From Sphingomonas sanguinis (GTDB lineage: Bacteria; Pseudomonadota; Alphaproteobacteria; Sphingomonadales; Sphingomonadaceae): DNA of 42,974 bases. Position numbers and translations under genes: made by a program. Positions 16,166 to 24,674 of this stretch are shown in pieces. A model generated the notes under the pieces. That model saw nothing but the letters and a program-made list of their open reading frames with translations. It was not told the DNA's origin and did not search any database. Where the stretch lies: the NCBI RefSeq assembly GCF_001476905.1, contig NZ_LDTE01000116.1:1-42974 (forward strand). The letters are read 5' to 3'. Each line of letters starts with the position of its first letter. Positions within the stretch are counted from its first letter, which is position 1.

Positions 16166-18378
16166 CAGAAGGCCTGCCCGATCGAGATGTACAGGGCGAC
16201 CTTGCCGTCACCCGGTCGCGGGTTCAGCGGCGTCGCGACGTCAACGCGCAGCGGCCCGAAATTGGTGTAGAAGCGCCCACCGATACCCGCGCCGAAGCGC
16301 AGGTCCTTGCCTGTGGGCAGCGTGCTTTCATAGCTGTTGCCCGCATCGACGAACGGCACGATGCCGAAATTGCCGAAGCGATAGCGCGCCTCCAGCGCGA
16401 ACTCGTTCAGGCTGCGGCCGCCGACCGGATTGCCCTGCGGATCGAGCGGCCCAAGCCGCTGGAAACCATAGCCGCGCACCGATCCGCCGCCGCCACCATA
16501 ATAGCGCCGCGACGGGGCCAGATCATCCCGCTCGATGCCGAAGATCGCTCCCGCCCGCGCCCGGCCCGCAAGGACGAGGCTGTCGTTGAACGGATAATAG
16601 AAGGTGCCCTCGACCATCGTCCGCGCATAGGGCCGCACCGCGCCGCGCACCGAGGTTTCGGGGCTGAGGTTCAGCTTCAGGCGATAGCCGCGCGTCGGGT
16701 TGAGCAGGTCGTTCGACTGGTCGAACACCACCTGACCCGGAATGGCGGCGATGCCATAGGTGCCGCGCACCCTCTCGCCCCGCGCGAAATCATAGACGCT
16801 TTCGTTGGTGCCGGTCAGTTCGCCACCAAAGGCATAGGTGAACTTCTTCTGCCAGATCGGCGTGGAGTCATAGCTCCAGCGGAAGGCAACCGTGCCGATG
16901 AACGCATCAAACGCATCGTAATTCTGGTGGCTGGCCGAGGCGATGACCTGAAACGTGCGGTCACGCCGCCCGGCGTTCGAGCGGCGGAAGGTGCCGCTGA
17001 GCCCCTGTTCCTGCGTACCCGCAATGACCGAGGCGATGATCGCGCCCTCGGGCGAGAAGGCGTTGCGGTTGGTGAAGCTGCCCTGCACCCGCACGCCTTG
17101 TCCCGTCGAATAGCCGCCCTCGCCCGACAGGGTCCGGCTGGGCCCCTTGGTCTGCGTGACTTGCAGGTCGATCTGCTCGGTGCCGTCGGGATTCATCCGC
17201 CCGGTCTGCTTGGGCTCGACCGCGATACCGTTGAACAGGCCGGTCGCGACCAGCGCGTTGCGCAGATCGTCGGTCAGTCGCGAGTCGTACAACTGGCCTT
17301 CGTCGAAACGCGGAAAGACGTTCAGGTGATCGAGGTCGAACACCGCGTCGCCCGTCGTGGTCAGCTTGCCGAACGCCGAGCGCGGGCCGGTATCGACCGG
17401 CAGGGTGTAGGCGCCGACCGGCTCCGGCCCCTGATCCTCCAGCAATATGTCGCGGTCGCCGACCTTGACGAAGGGATAGCCGCGCTGGGGCAGGACCAGG
17501 CTGACATTCGCCTCGGCACCTTGGATTCGCGCGGCTTCGATCGGATCGCCGACCTTGAGCGGCAAGTTGGAGCGGACCAGATCGGGCGGCGTGGTCGGAT
17601 CGGCCTTCACCGTCACCGAGGACAGGCGATAGAGCCGTCCCGGTGTCGCGGTCAGCACGACCTTCAACCGACCATTCTCGCCCTCTCCCGCGCCTTCGCG
17701 CTGGAGCGTCGATACGGCGGTGGCGTCGTAATAGCCGAGCGACTTCATCAGCCGGATCGCCAGCTGCTCGTCCTCGCGGGCGCGGGCGGAGACCTGGGTC
17801 GCATTGGCCGCCTTGCCCTTGCCTTCGCGCAGGGACGACAGGCCCTTGAACTCGTCGTCCAGCTTCAGCTCGGCCAGGCCGCGCACCTCCATGTCATACC
17901 GGATTTCGGGCGTGCGGGTGCCCTTGGGATCGGCTGCGGTTTCCAGCGGGGTCGTGTCGAAACTGGCCAGCGGGGTCAGCGGCTGGGCCAGTTGCGGGTC
18001 CTCGGGCGCGATCGGGCCGATGGTATCGCCGGTCGCCAGCGGCTGGGCGGTCTGCGCGCTGGGCAGGGGCGGCGCGGTCTGCGGCGTCGGGATGGCCTGG
18101 GCCGCGGGCTGGTTCTTTTCCATGGTCGCCATGGATTCCAGCGGTGCGTTGATATCGCCGCTCAGCGGGGGGAGCGCGGCGTTGAACTGCGCGTCGGGGA
18201 CGATGGGGGCATTGGCCTGCGGGTCGCTGGTCCCGTCGCGCTGATCCTGCGGCACGCTCGGCCCTTGTGCAGGGGCGGTGCCCGGCTTGGACAATTGCCC
18301 CGAGACGGGCGACGAGAACAGGGAGGGAGCAATCAGCGCGAACGCGAGCCAGGTATGTCTGCCGTTTCGTTCCGCCAC
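16165..18378 (-). CDS. tamA: Outer-membrane BamA-family protein TamA
   Basis: A 737-aa Omp85 protein. Signal peptide residues 1-28, then a 120-residue Pro/Gln/Ala-rich low-complexity linker (about 28-150), POTRA domains (about 155-400), and a C-terminal 16-strand beta-barrel with the lid-lock motif 'GGGSVRGYGFQRLGP' (about 630-640). It ends in Phe as outer-membrane proteins do. Directly followed by tamB with a one-base overlap. The Pro-rich linker before the first POTRA is not a feature of E. coli TamA. A tandem 11-bp repeat lies 44-69 bp upstream of the start and may be regulatory. Confidence 0.95.
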   Translation of the reverse strand: MAERNGRHTWLAFALIAPSLFSSPVSGQLSKPGTAPAQGPSVPQDQRDGTSDPQANAPIVPDAQFNAALPPLSGDINAPLESMATMEKNQPAAQAIPTPQTAPPLPSAQTAQPLATGDTIGPIAPEDPQLAQPLTPLASFDTTPLETAADPKGTRTPEIRYDMEVRGLAELKLDDEFKGLSSLREGKGKAANATQVSARAREDEQLAIRLMKSLGYYDATAVSTLQREGAGEGENGRLKVVLTATPGRLYRLSSVTVKADPTTPPDLVRSNLPLKVGDPIEAARIQGAEANVSLVLPQRGYPFVKVGDRDILLEDQGPEPVGAYTLPVDTGPRSAFGKLTTTGDAVFDLDHLNVFPRFDEGQLYDSRLTDDLRNALVATGLFNGIAVEPKQTGRMNPDGTEQIDLQVTQTKGPSRTLSGEGGYSTGQGVRVQGSFTNRNAFSPEGAIIASVIAGTQEQGLSGTFRRSNAGRRDRTFQVIASASHQNYDAFDAFIGTVAFRWSYDSTPIWQKKFTYAFGGELTGTNESVYDFARGERVRGTYGIAAIPGQVVFDQSNDLLNPTRGYRLKLNLSPETSVRGAVRPYARTMVEGTFYYPFNDSLVLAGRARAGAIFGIERDDLAPSRRYYGGGGGSVRGYGFQRLGPLDPQGNPVGGRSLNEFALEARYRFGNFGIVPFVDAGNSYESTLPTGKDLRFGAGIGGRFYTNFGPLRVDVATPLNPRPGDGKVALYISIGQAF

Positions 18379-18421
18379 GCTGTAAAAAGCCCCTTTCCGA
18401 CAGGGCTCTTCCGTTATTCGG

Positions 18422-18447
18422 AACGATCCCCCAACGATCCCCCAACG
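18422..18447. repeat. Tandem 11-bp repeat upstream of tamA
   Basis: AACGATCCCCC occurs twice head-to-tail (18422-18432, 18433-18443) followed by a partial third AACG. One helical turn spacing and a place in the tamA promoter region suggest a regulator site, but this is inference. Confidence 0.6.
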
Positions 18448-18478
18448 CGGGAAGACCCCGCGAAGTTCCCTCGGCGGA

Positions 18479-18892
18479 TCAACGGGCCGCCGGTGCGCAC
18501 CCCACCATGCCGCCCACCGGCACGATGATTTCGTCCTGATTTCCGCGCGCTAGGCGGATCGTCGCATCCGATACGATGGCCCCGTCCTGCAGCGTTTCGC
18601 GCTGGGTGATCGTCATGTCGAGCGTGGCCGTAACCCCTTCCCCGGCATAGCGCGTTGTGCTGGCCAGCCCCAGCGCGCCCGTGCCCCCGGCCTCGGCAGC
18701 GGGCAGATCGGCTTGCTTGCCGTCCAGCATCACGCGCAGCCGCCCCGGCTCGACCATGGCGACGAAACGCTGGTCCTGCACCGCCCACAGATAGGCGGCG
18801 CAGCCCTTTTCCGGGAGGGACTGTTTGGGCAGCGTGCCCAGAACGGGCGCGGCGGCGGCTTGCGCCATGGCGACGATCGTCAAGAGCATCAT
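18479..18892 (-). CDS. Small exported protein of unknown function
   Basis: A 137-aa protein I do not recognise. It starts MMLLTIVAMAQAAAAPVLG, a short signal-peptide-like segment, with the rest polar and beta-rich (e.g. 'VEPGRLRVMLDGKQADLP', 'ATLDMTITQRETL'). It ends 'GGMVGCAPAAR'. There are two cysteines in the mature part (in 'EKGCAAYLW' and 'VGCAPA') that could form a disulfide. The start at 18892 overlaps the stop of the prepilin peptidase gene as ATGA, implying coupled translation. Longer in-frame extensions lie inside the peptidase gene and are rejected. A link to pilus or secretion function is suggested only by this coupling. Confidence 0.75.
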   Translation of the reverse strand: MMLLTIVAMAQAAAAPVLGTLPKQSLPEKGCAAYLWAVQDQRFVAMVEPGRLRVMLDGKQADLPAAEAGGTGALGLASTTRYAGEGVTATLDMTITQRETLQDGAIVSDATIRLARGNQDEIIVPVGGMVGCAPAAR

Positions 18893-19650
18893 GGGGCCAT
18901 TCCTATCATCAACACCCAGGCCGGGTAAGCCGCCAGGGCCAGCAGCAGGCCCAGCGGCACCATGTCCTGCCTCAGCGCCCCGCGCCCCAAGACGAGCCGC
19001 AGTCCGACGAAGCCCAGCCCGATGATGCAGGCGACCAGCAGCACCCCCGGAATCATCCGCCAGCCGAGCCACAAGCCGATCGCCCCCAACAGCTTCGGGT
19101 CGCCACCGCCCAGCCCTTCGCGTCCGCGCCACCACCGGTAGCCCGCACCAATGGCCCAGAGCCCACCAAAACCAATCAGCCCGCCGACCAGCCGATCGCC
19201 CAGCGGCGGCGCTTGGCCCAGCACCCCGGTCAGGACACCCGTCATCGCTAGCCAAAGCGTCAACCGATCCGGCAGCCAGAAGGCCAGGGCATCCAACGCC
19301 CCCAGCGCCAGCAGCGACCAGCCGAACAGCGCCCCCATCCAGCCATCGGGCCCCGCGACCCAACCCGCCGATGCGCCGATCAGCAGTGCCAGCACCTCTA
19401 TTCGCCAATGCACCGGATCGATCGGCTCTCGGCACCGCGCGCAACGGCCGCGCAGGGCAACGAAGCTCAGGACCGGCACCAGCTCCCAGGGCCGCAGCGT
19501 TCCCCCGCAATGATCGCAGGCCGACCGCCCGACCATGACCGAGCGATCCTCCAGCCAGCGCAGCACCAGCGCGGCGACGAACGATCCGACGATCGCGCCC
19601 GCCAATCCATAGAACACGGCCCACACCGCCGATGCCGCCCCGAACGCCAT
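18889..19650 (-). CDS. Prepilin peptidase (A24 aspartic protease)
   Basis: A polytopic inner-membrane leader peptidase of about 253 aa which cleaves and usually N-methylates type IV pilin or type II secretion pseudopilin precursors. Seen: 'GAIVGSFVAALVLRW' (family GSF motif), the zinc-binding loop CDHC...CARC ('SACDHCGG' and 'GRCARCREPIDPVHW'), the first catalytic Asp region 'GALDALAFWLPDRLT' and the second GxGD-type motif 'GGGDPKLLGAIGLW'. The presence of the methylase loop indicates a bifunctional enzyme. I start at MAFGAASAVWAV (19650) since upstream residues are not family-like; earlier ATGs would overlap the divergent thiolase promoter. No pilin or secretin genes are in the window. Confidence 0.9.
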   Translation of the reverse strand: MAFGAASAVWAVFYGLAGAIVGSFVAALVLRWLEDRSVMVGRSACDHCGGTLRPWELVPVLSFVALRGRCARCREPIDPVHWRIEVLALLIGASAGWVAGPDGWMGALFGWSLLALGALDALAFWLPDRLTLWLAMTGVLTGVLGQAPPLGDRLVGGLIGFGGLWAIGAGYRWWRGREGLGGGDPKLLGAIGLWLGWRMIPGVLLVACIIGLGFVGLRLVLGRGALRQDMVPLGLLLALAAYPAWVLMIGMAP

Positions 19651-19747
19651 GGCCACCGCCCTAGCCCCTTTGCGCCGCCCGAGCAAAAGGCGTACAGACC
19701 CGGCCAACAACGACATCAAAACATACCTATTTGGAGAGCATGTCCCC

Positions 19748-20929
19748 ATGACGGACCCCATCGTCATCCTGTCCTATGCCCGCACCCCCATGGGATCGTT
19801 CCAGGGCAGCCTGTCGGGCTTGTCCGCGACCCAGCTGGGCGCCGCCGCCGTAAAGGGTGCGGTCGAGCGGGCGGGCGTCGATCCTTCCACCATCGATCGC
19901 ATCCATATGGGCTGCGTCCTGCCCGCCGGGTTGGGTCAGGCCCCAGCGCGCCAGGCGGCGATCTTCGCGGGTCTGGGTGAACAGGTCGAGGCGACGACGG
20001 TCAACAAGATGTGCGGTTCGGGCATGCAGGCCGCGATCATGGCCGCCGAGGCGCTGGCGGCCGGGTCGGCCGACCTGATCGTCGCGGGCGGCATGGAGAG
20101 CATGACGAACGCCCCCTATCTCAGCCACAAGCATCGCGGCGGCGCGCGCATCGGCCATGACACGCTCTACGACCATATGTTCCTCGACGGGCTGGAGGAC
20201 GCCTATGAGCGGGGGCGGCTGATGGGCCATTTCGCCGAGGAGGCGGCGCAGGAATACCAGTTCACGCGGGCGGCGCAGGATGATTTCGCCATCGCCTCGC
20301 TGGAGCGCGCCAAGGCGGCGCAGGCCTCCGGCGCGTTCGACCGCGAGATCGTGCCGGTCACCATCAAGACCCGCAAGGGCGAGGAACAGATCAGCCTCGA
20401 CGAACAACCCGCCAAGGGCGATCCGGCCAAGATCCCGACGCTGAAGCCCGCCTTTGCCAAGGACGGCACCATCACCGCGGCCAATGCCTCCTCCATCTCG
20501 GACGGCGCGGCGGCGCTGGTCATGACGCGCGCCAGCGTCGCCGAGCGGCTGGGCCTCACCCCGATCGCGCGGGTCGTAGCGCAGGCAGGCCATGCCCATG
20601 CGCCCGCCCGTTTCACCACCGCGCCGGTCTTCGCGATGCGCAAGGCGCTCGAGCGCGCGGGCTGGTCGACCGGTGATGCCGATCTCTATGAAGTCAACGA
20701 AGCCTTTGCGGCCGTCGCGATGATCGCGATGCGCGACATGGACCTGTCGCACGACCGGCTGAACGTCCATGGCGGCGCTTGCGCGCTGGGCCACCCGATC
20801 GGCGCGAGCGGCGCACGCGTGCTGGCGACCCTGTTGTCGGCGCTGGAGACCAAGGGGGCCAAACGCGGCGTCGCCTCGCTCTGCATCGGCGGCGGCGAAG
20901 CCACCGCGATGGCGGTGGAGTTGTTGTAA
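19748..20929 (+). CDS. Acetyl-CoA C-acetyltransferase (thiolase)
   Basis: A 393-aa thiolase II. Nucleophile Cys89 in 'NKMCGSGMQAA', 'GGMESMTNAPY', 'NEAFA', 'HGGACALGHPIGASG' with the catalytic His, and 'CIGGGEATAM' with the C-terminal catalytic Cys are all intact. It condenses two acetyl-CoA (or cleaves acetoacetyl-CoA), serving beta-oxidation, ketone-body or PHB metabolism. The start at 19748 gives the usual MTDPIVILSYARTPMGSF; the 33-residue upstream extension is not family-like. GGAGAG lies about 12 bases upstream. It is divergent from the prepilin peptidase and has no operon partner, so the exact pathway is open. Confidence 0.95.
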   Translation: MTDPIVILSYARTPMGSFQGSLSGLSATQLGAAAVKGAVERAGVDPSTIDRIHMGCVLPAGLGQAPARQAAIFAGLGEQVEATTVNKMCGSGMQAAIMAAEALAAGSADLIVAGGMESMTNAPYLSHKHRGGARIGHDTLYDHMFLDGLEDAYERGRLMGHFAEEAAQEYQFTRAAQDDFAIASLERAKAAQASGAFDREIVPVTIKTRKGEEQISLDEQPAKGDPAKIPTLKPAFAKDGTITAANASSISDGAAALVMTRASVAERLGLTPIARVVAQAGHAHAPARFTTAPVFAMRKALERAGWSTGDADLYEVNEAFAAVAMIAMRDMDLSHDRLNVHGGACALGHPIGASGARVLATLLSALETKGAKRGVASLCIGGGEATAMAVELL

Positions 20930-20987
20930 GTTTCTGCTTCGCTGTCGCAGCCCGGCAAGGGTCTGAAGTTTCATTGAGGCAATCGCT

Positions 20988-21033
20988 GCCCTCCCCCATC
21001 CCCTCCCGCCTGCGGGAGGGGATGGGGGAGGGC
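20988..21033. repeat. Perfect 22-bp inverted repeat (extragenic palindrome)
   Basis: Arms 20988-21009 and 21012-21033 are perfectly complementary, separated by CT. The arm core is C-rich (CCTCCCCCATCCCCTCCC). It sits between the convergent thiolase and SH3-protein genes. It would form a very stable hairpin and could act as a bidirectional transcription block, but has no T-run; it looks like a dispersed extragenic palindromic element. Confidence 0.85.
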
Positions 21034-21074
21034 AAGGGGTCTCACCGAGACCAATTCCGCGACCAGGAACCCCC

Positions 21075-21587
21075 TTACGGCAGCACTTCCCCCGGATCGA
21101 CACCCCAGATCGAGCCGACCGGCACGAAGCCCGCCTGCCCCTTCACGTCGAACCGGCACCAGGCCCCGTTGCACTCGCTGATCCGCCCGACCACGCCCGG
21201 CGCAGCGCGCCATAGTGTCTTGGCACCCTCATCCGGGGCGGCGCGCATCGGCAGCGGGTCGGAACTGCGCACGATGGCGGTACGGGTGTTGCGGAGCAGG
21301 ACGGCGAGCATCCAGCCCTCGGTCCCATCGGGGTCCTGCACCTTGCGCCATTCCTTGAACGCGGCGATCACCTTTACCGGCAGGTCCTGGCGGCGATAGG
21401 TCCAGCTGGCGGGATAGGCGCGCGCCGGGCCGGTGCGCATCCGGGCCAGCGTCGCCCCGATCGAACCATAATAGGGCATGGCGCGCTTTTCGGACGCGGC
21501 AACGGCGGCCGGAGCGGTCAGCCCCGTCGCCAGATCCATCGACAGCGTCGTCGCGATCAGTGCCAGCCCGGCCATCGACCTGCGCAT
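21075..21587 (-). CDS. Exported bacterial SH3-domain protein
   Basis: A 170-aa protein with a signal peptide (residues 1-31, ending ...AAVAAS) and two SH3b-like stretches: the first around 'TGPARAYPASWTYRRQDLPVKVIAAFKEWRKVQDPDGTEGWM' and the second around 'SDPLPMRAAPDEG...GRISECNGAWCRFDVKGQAGFVPVGSIWGV'. This is the DUF1058/SH3_4 pattern common in alphaproteobacteria, acting in the periplasm, perhaps on the cell wall or as a binding module. The two cysteines in 'ECNGAWCRF' may form a disulfide. AAGGA precedes the start. Divergent from the hydroxyacid dehydrogenase across 130 bp. Exact role unknown. Confidence 0.85.
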   Translation of the reverse strand: MRRSMAGLALIATTLSMDLATGLTAPAAVAASEKRAMPYYGSIGATLARMRTGPARAYPASWTYRRQDLPVKVIAAFKEWRKVQDPDGTEGWMLAVLLRNTRTAIVRSSDPLPMRAAPDEGAKTLWRAAPGVVGRISECNGAWCRFDVKGQAGFVPVGSIWGVDPGEVLP

Positions 21588-21717
21588 CGTCTATCCTTTT
21601 ACCTGCCCGCCCGGCCCTGCCTCTACGCCGAGCGGGGGCGCCGCTTCAACCATGTTCGCAGGGGCGTGCGGCGCGTGCCCGGTTGACGGACCGGCGGGCT
21701 TGGCCCAATCCGTCGCT

Positions 21718-22716
21718 ATGACCGATCCACGCCGCTGCCTGAACCCCAGGGTGGTCGTCACCCGCGAGCTGCCCGATCCGATCATGGAGCGGATGGCCGC
21801 GCTGTTCGATACGCAGCTGAATCGCTCGGACGAAAAGATGCACCGCGACGAACTGGCCGCCGCCATGGCCGATTGCGACGTGCTGGTCCCGACCGTAACC
21901 GACGCGATCGACGCGGATTTGATCGCGAGCGCCGGGCCCCGCCTGAAGCTGATCGCCAATTTCGGCGCGGGCGTGAACCATATCGACCTGAAGGCAGCCC
22001 GCGCCCGGGGCATCATCGTCACCAATACCCCCGGCGTCCTGACCGAGGACACCGCCGACATGACCATGGCGCTGATCCTGTCGGTGCCGCGCCGCCTGCC
22101 CGAGGGCGAGAAGCTGGTCCGCTCGGGCGGCTGGAAGGGATGGAGCCCCGGCGGGATGCTGGGCCACCGGATCGGCGGCAAGGCGCTGGGCGTGGTCGGC
22201 ATGGGGCGGATCGGCCAAGCCGTCGCCCGGCGCGCACGCGCCTTTGGCCTGTCGATCCATTACCATAACCGCCGCCGCCTGCCCGCCAGCATCGAGGCGG
22301 AGCTGGGCGCGACCTGGCATCCCGATCTCGATGCGATGCTGGGCGCGGTCGACATCGTGTCGATCCACACGCCCCTGAACGCCGATAGCCATGACCTGAT
22401 CGACCGCCGCCGCATCGCCCTGATGCGCCCCCATGTCTATCTGATCAACGCCAGCCGGGGCGGCATCGTCGACGAGGATGCGCTGGTCGACGCGCTGGAG
22501 GCGGGCCAACTGGCAGGGGCCGGCCTCGACGTCTGGCGGCACGAGCCGGAGATCGACCCGCGCCTGCTGGCGCTGCCCAATGTCGTTCTGACCCCGCATA
22601 TGGGCTCGGCCACGCTGGAAGGTCGTGTGGCATCCGGCGAGAAGGTCATCGCCAATATCCGCAGCTGGGCCGACGGCCACCGTCCGCCGGATCAGGTGTT
22701 GGAGGGGTGGTTATAG
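21718..22716 (+). CDS. D-2-hydroxyacid dehydrogenase (glyoxylate/hydroxypyruvate reductase type)
   Basis: A 332-aa NAD(P)-dependent dehydrogenase. Rossmann signature 'LGVVGMGRIGQAVARRARAFG', catalytic Arg in 'INASRGGIVDEDALVDAL', Glu in 'LDVWRHEPEID' and His in 'LTPHMGSAT' are present. The N-terminal 'VVVTRELPDPIMERM' and 'NFGAGVNHIDLKAARARGIIVTNTPGVLTEDTADM' match the GyaR/GRHPR branch, so D-glycerate or glycolate is the likely product. The start at 21718 gives a standard N terminus but has no clear Shine-Dalgarno; an in-frame ATG at 21655 is an alternative. It ends only 11 bp from the convergent serine hydrolase. Confidence 0.92.
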   Translation: MTDPRRCLNPRVVVTRELPDPIMERMAALFDTQLNRSDEKMHRDELAAAMADCDVLVPTVTDAIDADLIASAGPRLKLIANFGAGVNHIDLKAARARGIIVTNTPGVLTEDTADMTMALILSVPRRLPEGEKLVRSGGWKGWSPGGMLGHRIGGKALGVVGMGRIGQAVARRARAFGLSIHYHNRRRLPASIEAELGATWHPDLDAMLGAVDIVSIHTPLNADSHDLIDRRRIALMRPHVYLINASRGGIVDEDALVDALEAGQLAGAGLDVWRHEPEIDPRLLALPNVVLTPHMGSATLEGRVASGEKVIANIRSWADGHRPPDQVLEGWL

Positions 22717-22727
22717 GGGCTGGGCCG

Positions 22728-24230
22728 CTAGCGGGGCGAGGCCTGCAGCCGCTTCAACGCATCGCTGGCATAGACATTGGTCGGATCGAGCGCCAGCGAC
22801 TGGCGAAACAGGCTGATTGCCTGTTCGCGATCCCCCTCGGCGACGGCGATGTCCGCCAAGCCGTCATGGCTATAAGCGGATTTGGGGTAGACCGTCAGGT
22901 TGAAGCGGAAAATCGCCTTGGCGTCGGCATAGCGCTGGGCTTCATAAAGATCATAGCCCAGCCCCACCAGCGCATCGTCGCTGAAGTCGAGCTTGGCATC
23001 CGACTGTTTCAGTTCCCGATACAGCGCGATGGCGCCGGCGACGCCGCCACGATCGATCCGGTCCCAGAGAATTTCTCGAAGCTGCGCGACGGGCAGCGGT
23101 GTCGGCTGACCGAAGGCAATGGCGGCCATCGCATTCCCGACCTTGCTCGCCGAGGCACGATCGCTGTTGCTCAGCACAATCGCGGTCAGCCGATCGGCGG
23201 GGAATCGGATGATGTAGGTCGAGAAGCCGTTGTCGCTTCCGGAATGGTCCATCTCGTGGCGGCCAAACCGCTCCCCGATCCGCCAGCCAAAGCCGTAATT
23301 GTTCTTCGCTGGCGTAAACATCGCATCAAGGGACGCCTGGCTGACCAATTTGCCGGGCGCCAATGCTCGCTCCCAGAGCAGCAAGTCACCCACGGTCGAG
23401 TGGAGCCCACCCGCAGCATAGCCGACCGTGTGGCTGATGATCGGCGCGTTGATAAAGGTGGTGCCAAGCGAATAATAGCCCGACGCGCGGTGTGGAACGA
23501 TGGCGCGACTATTATCGTCCCCGCTGTGCGTCATCCCGACCGGTATCAATATGTGCCGCTTGACATAGGCACCCCAAGGCATCCCCGAGGTCCGCTCGAT
23601 GATAAGACCGAGGAGATGATAGCCCGAATTGGAATAATCGTACTTTTCACCGGGCGCGAATTTCAGGGGCAGGTTGCGGAATAGCGCGACAAGCTCGGTC
23701 GGTGTGTAATCGCGCCGGGACAGCACCTCGTCCCACTCGGGCAGGCTGGAGAAGTTGGGAATGCCCGACATGTGGTTTAGCAACTGGCGAATGGTGATCG
23801 GCCGCCATGCGGCCGGACAGTCGACCAGATAGCGGCAGATCGGATCGTCGACATGGAGCTTGTTCTGCTCTTGAAGCTGCATGACGGCAAGCGCGGTAAA
23901 CTGCTTGGTGATCGAAGCGAGGCGGAACACCGTGTCGGGGCCGTTCGGGACGCTCAGCTCGTAGTTTGCCATGCCATAGCTGCGCAGGAAGACCGGCTTG
24001 CCGTCCCGCGCGAGAAGCACGGTGCCGGAAAATTGCTCGTTCCGGGTCGCGGCGACGAGATAGGCATTCAGCGCCGTGTCCAACGCCCGATCCGCAGCAA
24101 CGGATGCGGGCACCGCCTGCCCCTTGGCGGATAGGGGGGCTGCAACGAGGATCAATGCCAGCGTAACGGTAGAGACCGCCCACCGGACATAGGTGTCGCG
24201 CGACCCCATTATGCGTGACATGCTCGCCAT
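22728..24230 (-). CDS. Beta-lactamase-fold serine hydrolase with C-terminal TPR
   Basis: A 500-aa protein of the class-C beta-lactamase/penicillin-binding-protein-like family. Signal or anchor segment about residues 13-36. The nucleophile motif S106-x-x-K109 in 'LASITKQ', the Y199-S-N motif in 'YDYSNSGYHLLG', and 'DHSGSDNGF' (third motif, HSG) are intact. After the hydrolase domain (to about 410) comes a helical tail with TPR features ('ALVGLGYDLYEAQRYADAKAIFR', 'GDREQAISLFRQSLALDPTN'). Most such proteins are esterases or peptidases, not resistance enzymes. The start at 24230 has a G-rich ribosome site; the 59 residues in front look non-coding. Likely periplasmic; the substrate is unknown. 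Confidence 0.9.
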   Translation of the reverse strand: MASMSRIMGSRDTYVRWAVSTVTLALILVAAPLSAKGQAVPASVAADRALDTALNAYLVAATRNEQFSGTVLLARDGKPVFLRSYGMANYELSVPNGPDTVFRLASITKQFTALAVMQLQEQNKLHVDDPICRYLVDCPAAWRPITIRQLLNHMSGIPNFSSLPEWDEVLSRRDYTPTELVALFRNLPLKFAPGEKYDYSNSGYHLLGLIIERTSGMPWGAYVKRHILIPVGMTHSGDDNSRAIVPHRASGYYSLGTTFINAPIISHTVGYAAGGLHSTVGDLLLWERALAPGKLVSQASLDAMFTPAKNNYGFGWRIGERFGRHEMDHSGSDNGFSTYIIRFPADRLTAIVLSNSDRASASKVGNAMAAIAFGQPTPLPVAQLREILWDRIDRGGVAGAIALYRELKQSDAKLDFSDDALVGLGYDLYEAQRYADAKAIFRFNLTVYPKSAYSHDGLADIAVAEGDREQAISLFRQSLALDPTNVYASDALKRLQASPR

Positions 24231-24478
24231 GTGCTTCCCCCCTGCCGTCGTTTCAGGCGCAGTACCCGAATATATGAGGAACTGTGTTACTGAAACAATA
24301 CAGATATCGGGATGATCGTATCGCTTCAACCCGGATCGGCAAAGGCGGCACGCACTTCCAACCCAGCATCCTATCGCCCTGTAACGGCGTTTCCCGATCC
24401 GTTTCAAAATGTTGCGACGCGGAACCGCATGGGGCGGGCGGCATTCCCCCTCCTGTCATCTCAACAGGAGCTACCTTC
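24231..24478. other. Divergent intergenic promoter region
   Basis: About 248 bp between the serine hydrolase and the glycine-zipper lipoprotein genes. It contains a possible EcfG promoter facing the lipoprotein (listed separately). The part next to the hydrolase is locally AT-richer (CAATACAGATATCGG) and may hold its promoter; nothing else is evident. Confidence 0.5.
24421..24445 (+). promoter_or_regulatory. Possible EcfG (general stress response) promoter
   Basis: GGAAC at 24421-24425 (-35), 16-base spacer, then CATT at 24442-24445, one mismatch to the alphaproteobacterial EcfG consensus GGAAC-N16/17-CGTT. The predicted transcription start lies about 27 bases before the lipoprotein ATG. Position is ideal; the -10 mismatch lowers certainty. 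Confidence 0.4.
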
Positions 24479-24670
24479 ATGAAAAAGCTGGCCATTGCCT
24501 TCACCCTCACCGCAACCGCGCTGTCGATGTCGGCCTGTTCGACGCTGAAGGGCGCCGCAATCGGTGGCGCGGGTGGCGCGGGCGTCGCCGCCGCGACCGG
24601 AGGCAGCGTGCAGAAGGGCGCAGCGGTCGGCGGCACCGCCGGTGCGGTCGTCGGCACCGTCGCCGACTGA
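24479..24670 (+). CDS. Small glycine-zipper lipoprotein
   Basis: A 63-aa protein. Signal peptide MKKLAIAFTLTATALSMSAC with a lipobox-like end, Cys20 being the likely lipid-modified residue. The mature part is almost wholly Gly/Ala repeats (GAAIGGAGGAGVAAATGG, then GAAVGGTAGAVVGTVAD), a glycine-zipper pattern seen in entericidin/osmotically induced lipoproteins and in membrane-spanning zippers. AGGAG lies about 10 bases upstream of ATG. Flanked by a candidate stress promoter and by a strong terminator, so it is monocistronic. A stress-related envelope role is inferred only from this. Too small and low-complexity to assign further. Confidence 0.85.
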   Translation: MKKLAIAFTLTATALSMSACSTLKGAAIGGAGGAGVAAATGGSVQKGAAVGGTAGAVVGTVAD

Positions 24671-24674
24671 TGCA

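Noticed and set aside
13736..16270. Very long plus-strand reading frame opposite tamB
   Set aside because: It is the antisense shadow of tamB, kept open by high G+C at third positions; its translation is Arg/Gln/His/Ala-rich with no domain.
22728..24230. Antibiotic-resistance beta-lactamase
   Set aside because: The motif set fits the broad serine-hydrolase family with a TPR tail; nothing indicates a true class-C resistance enzyme.
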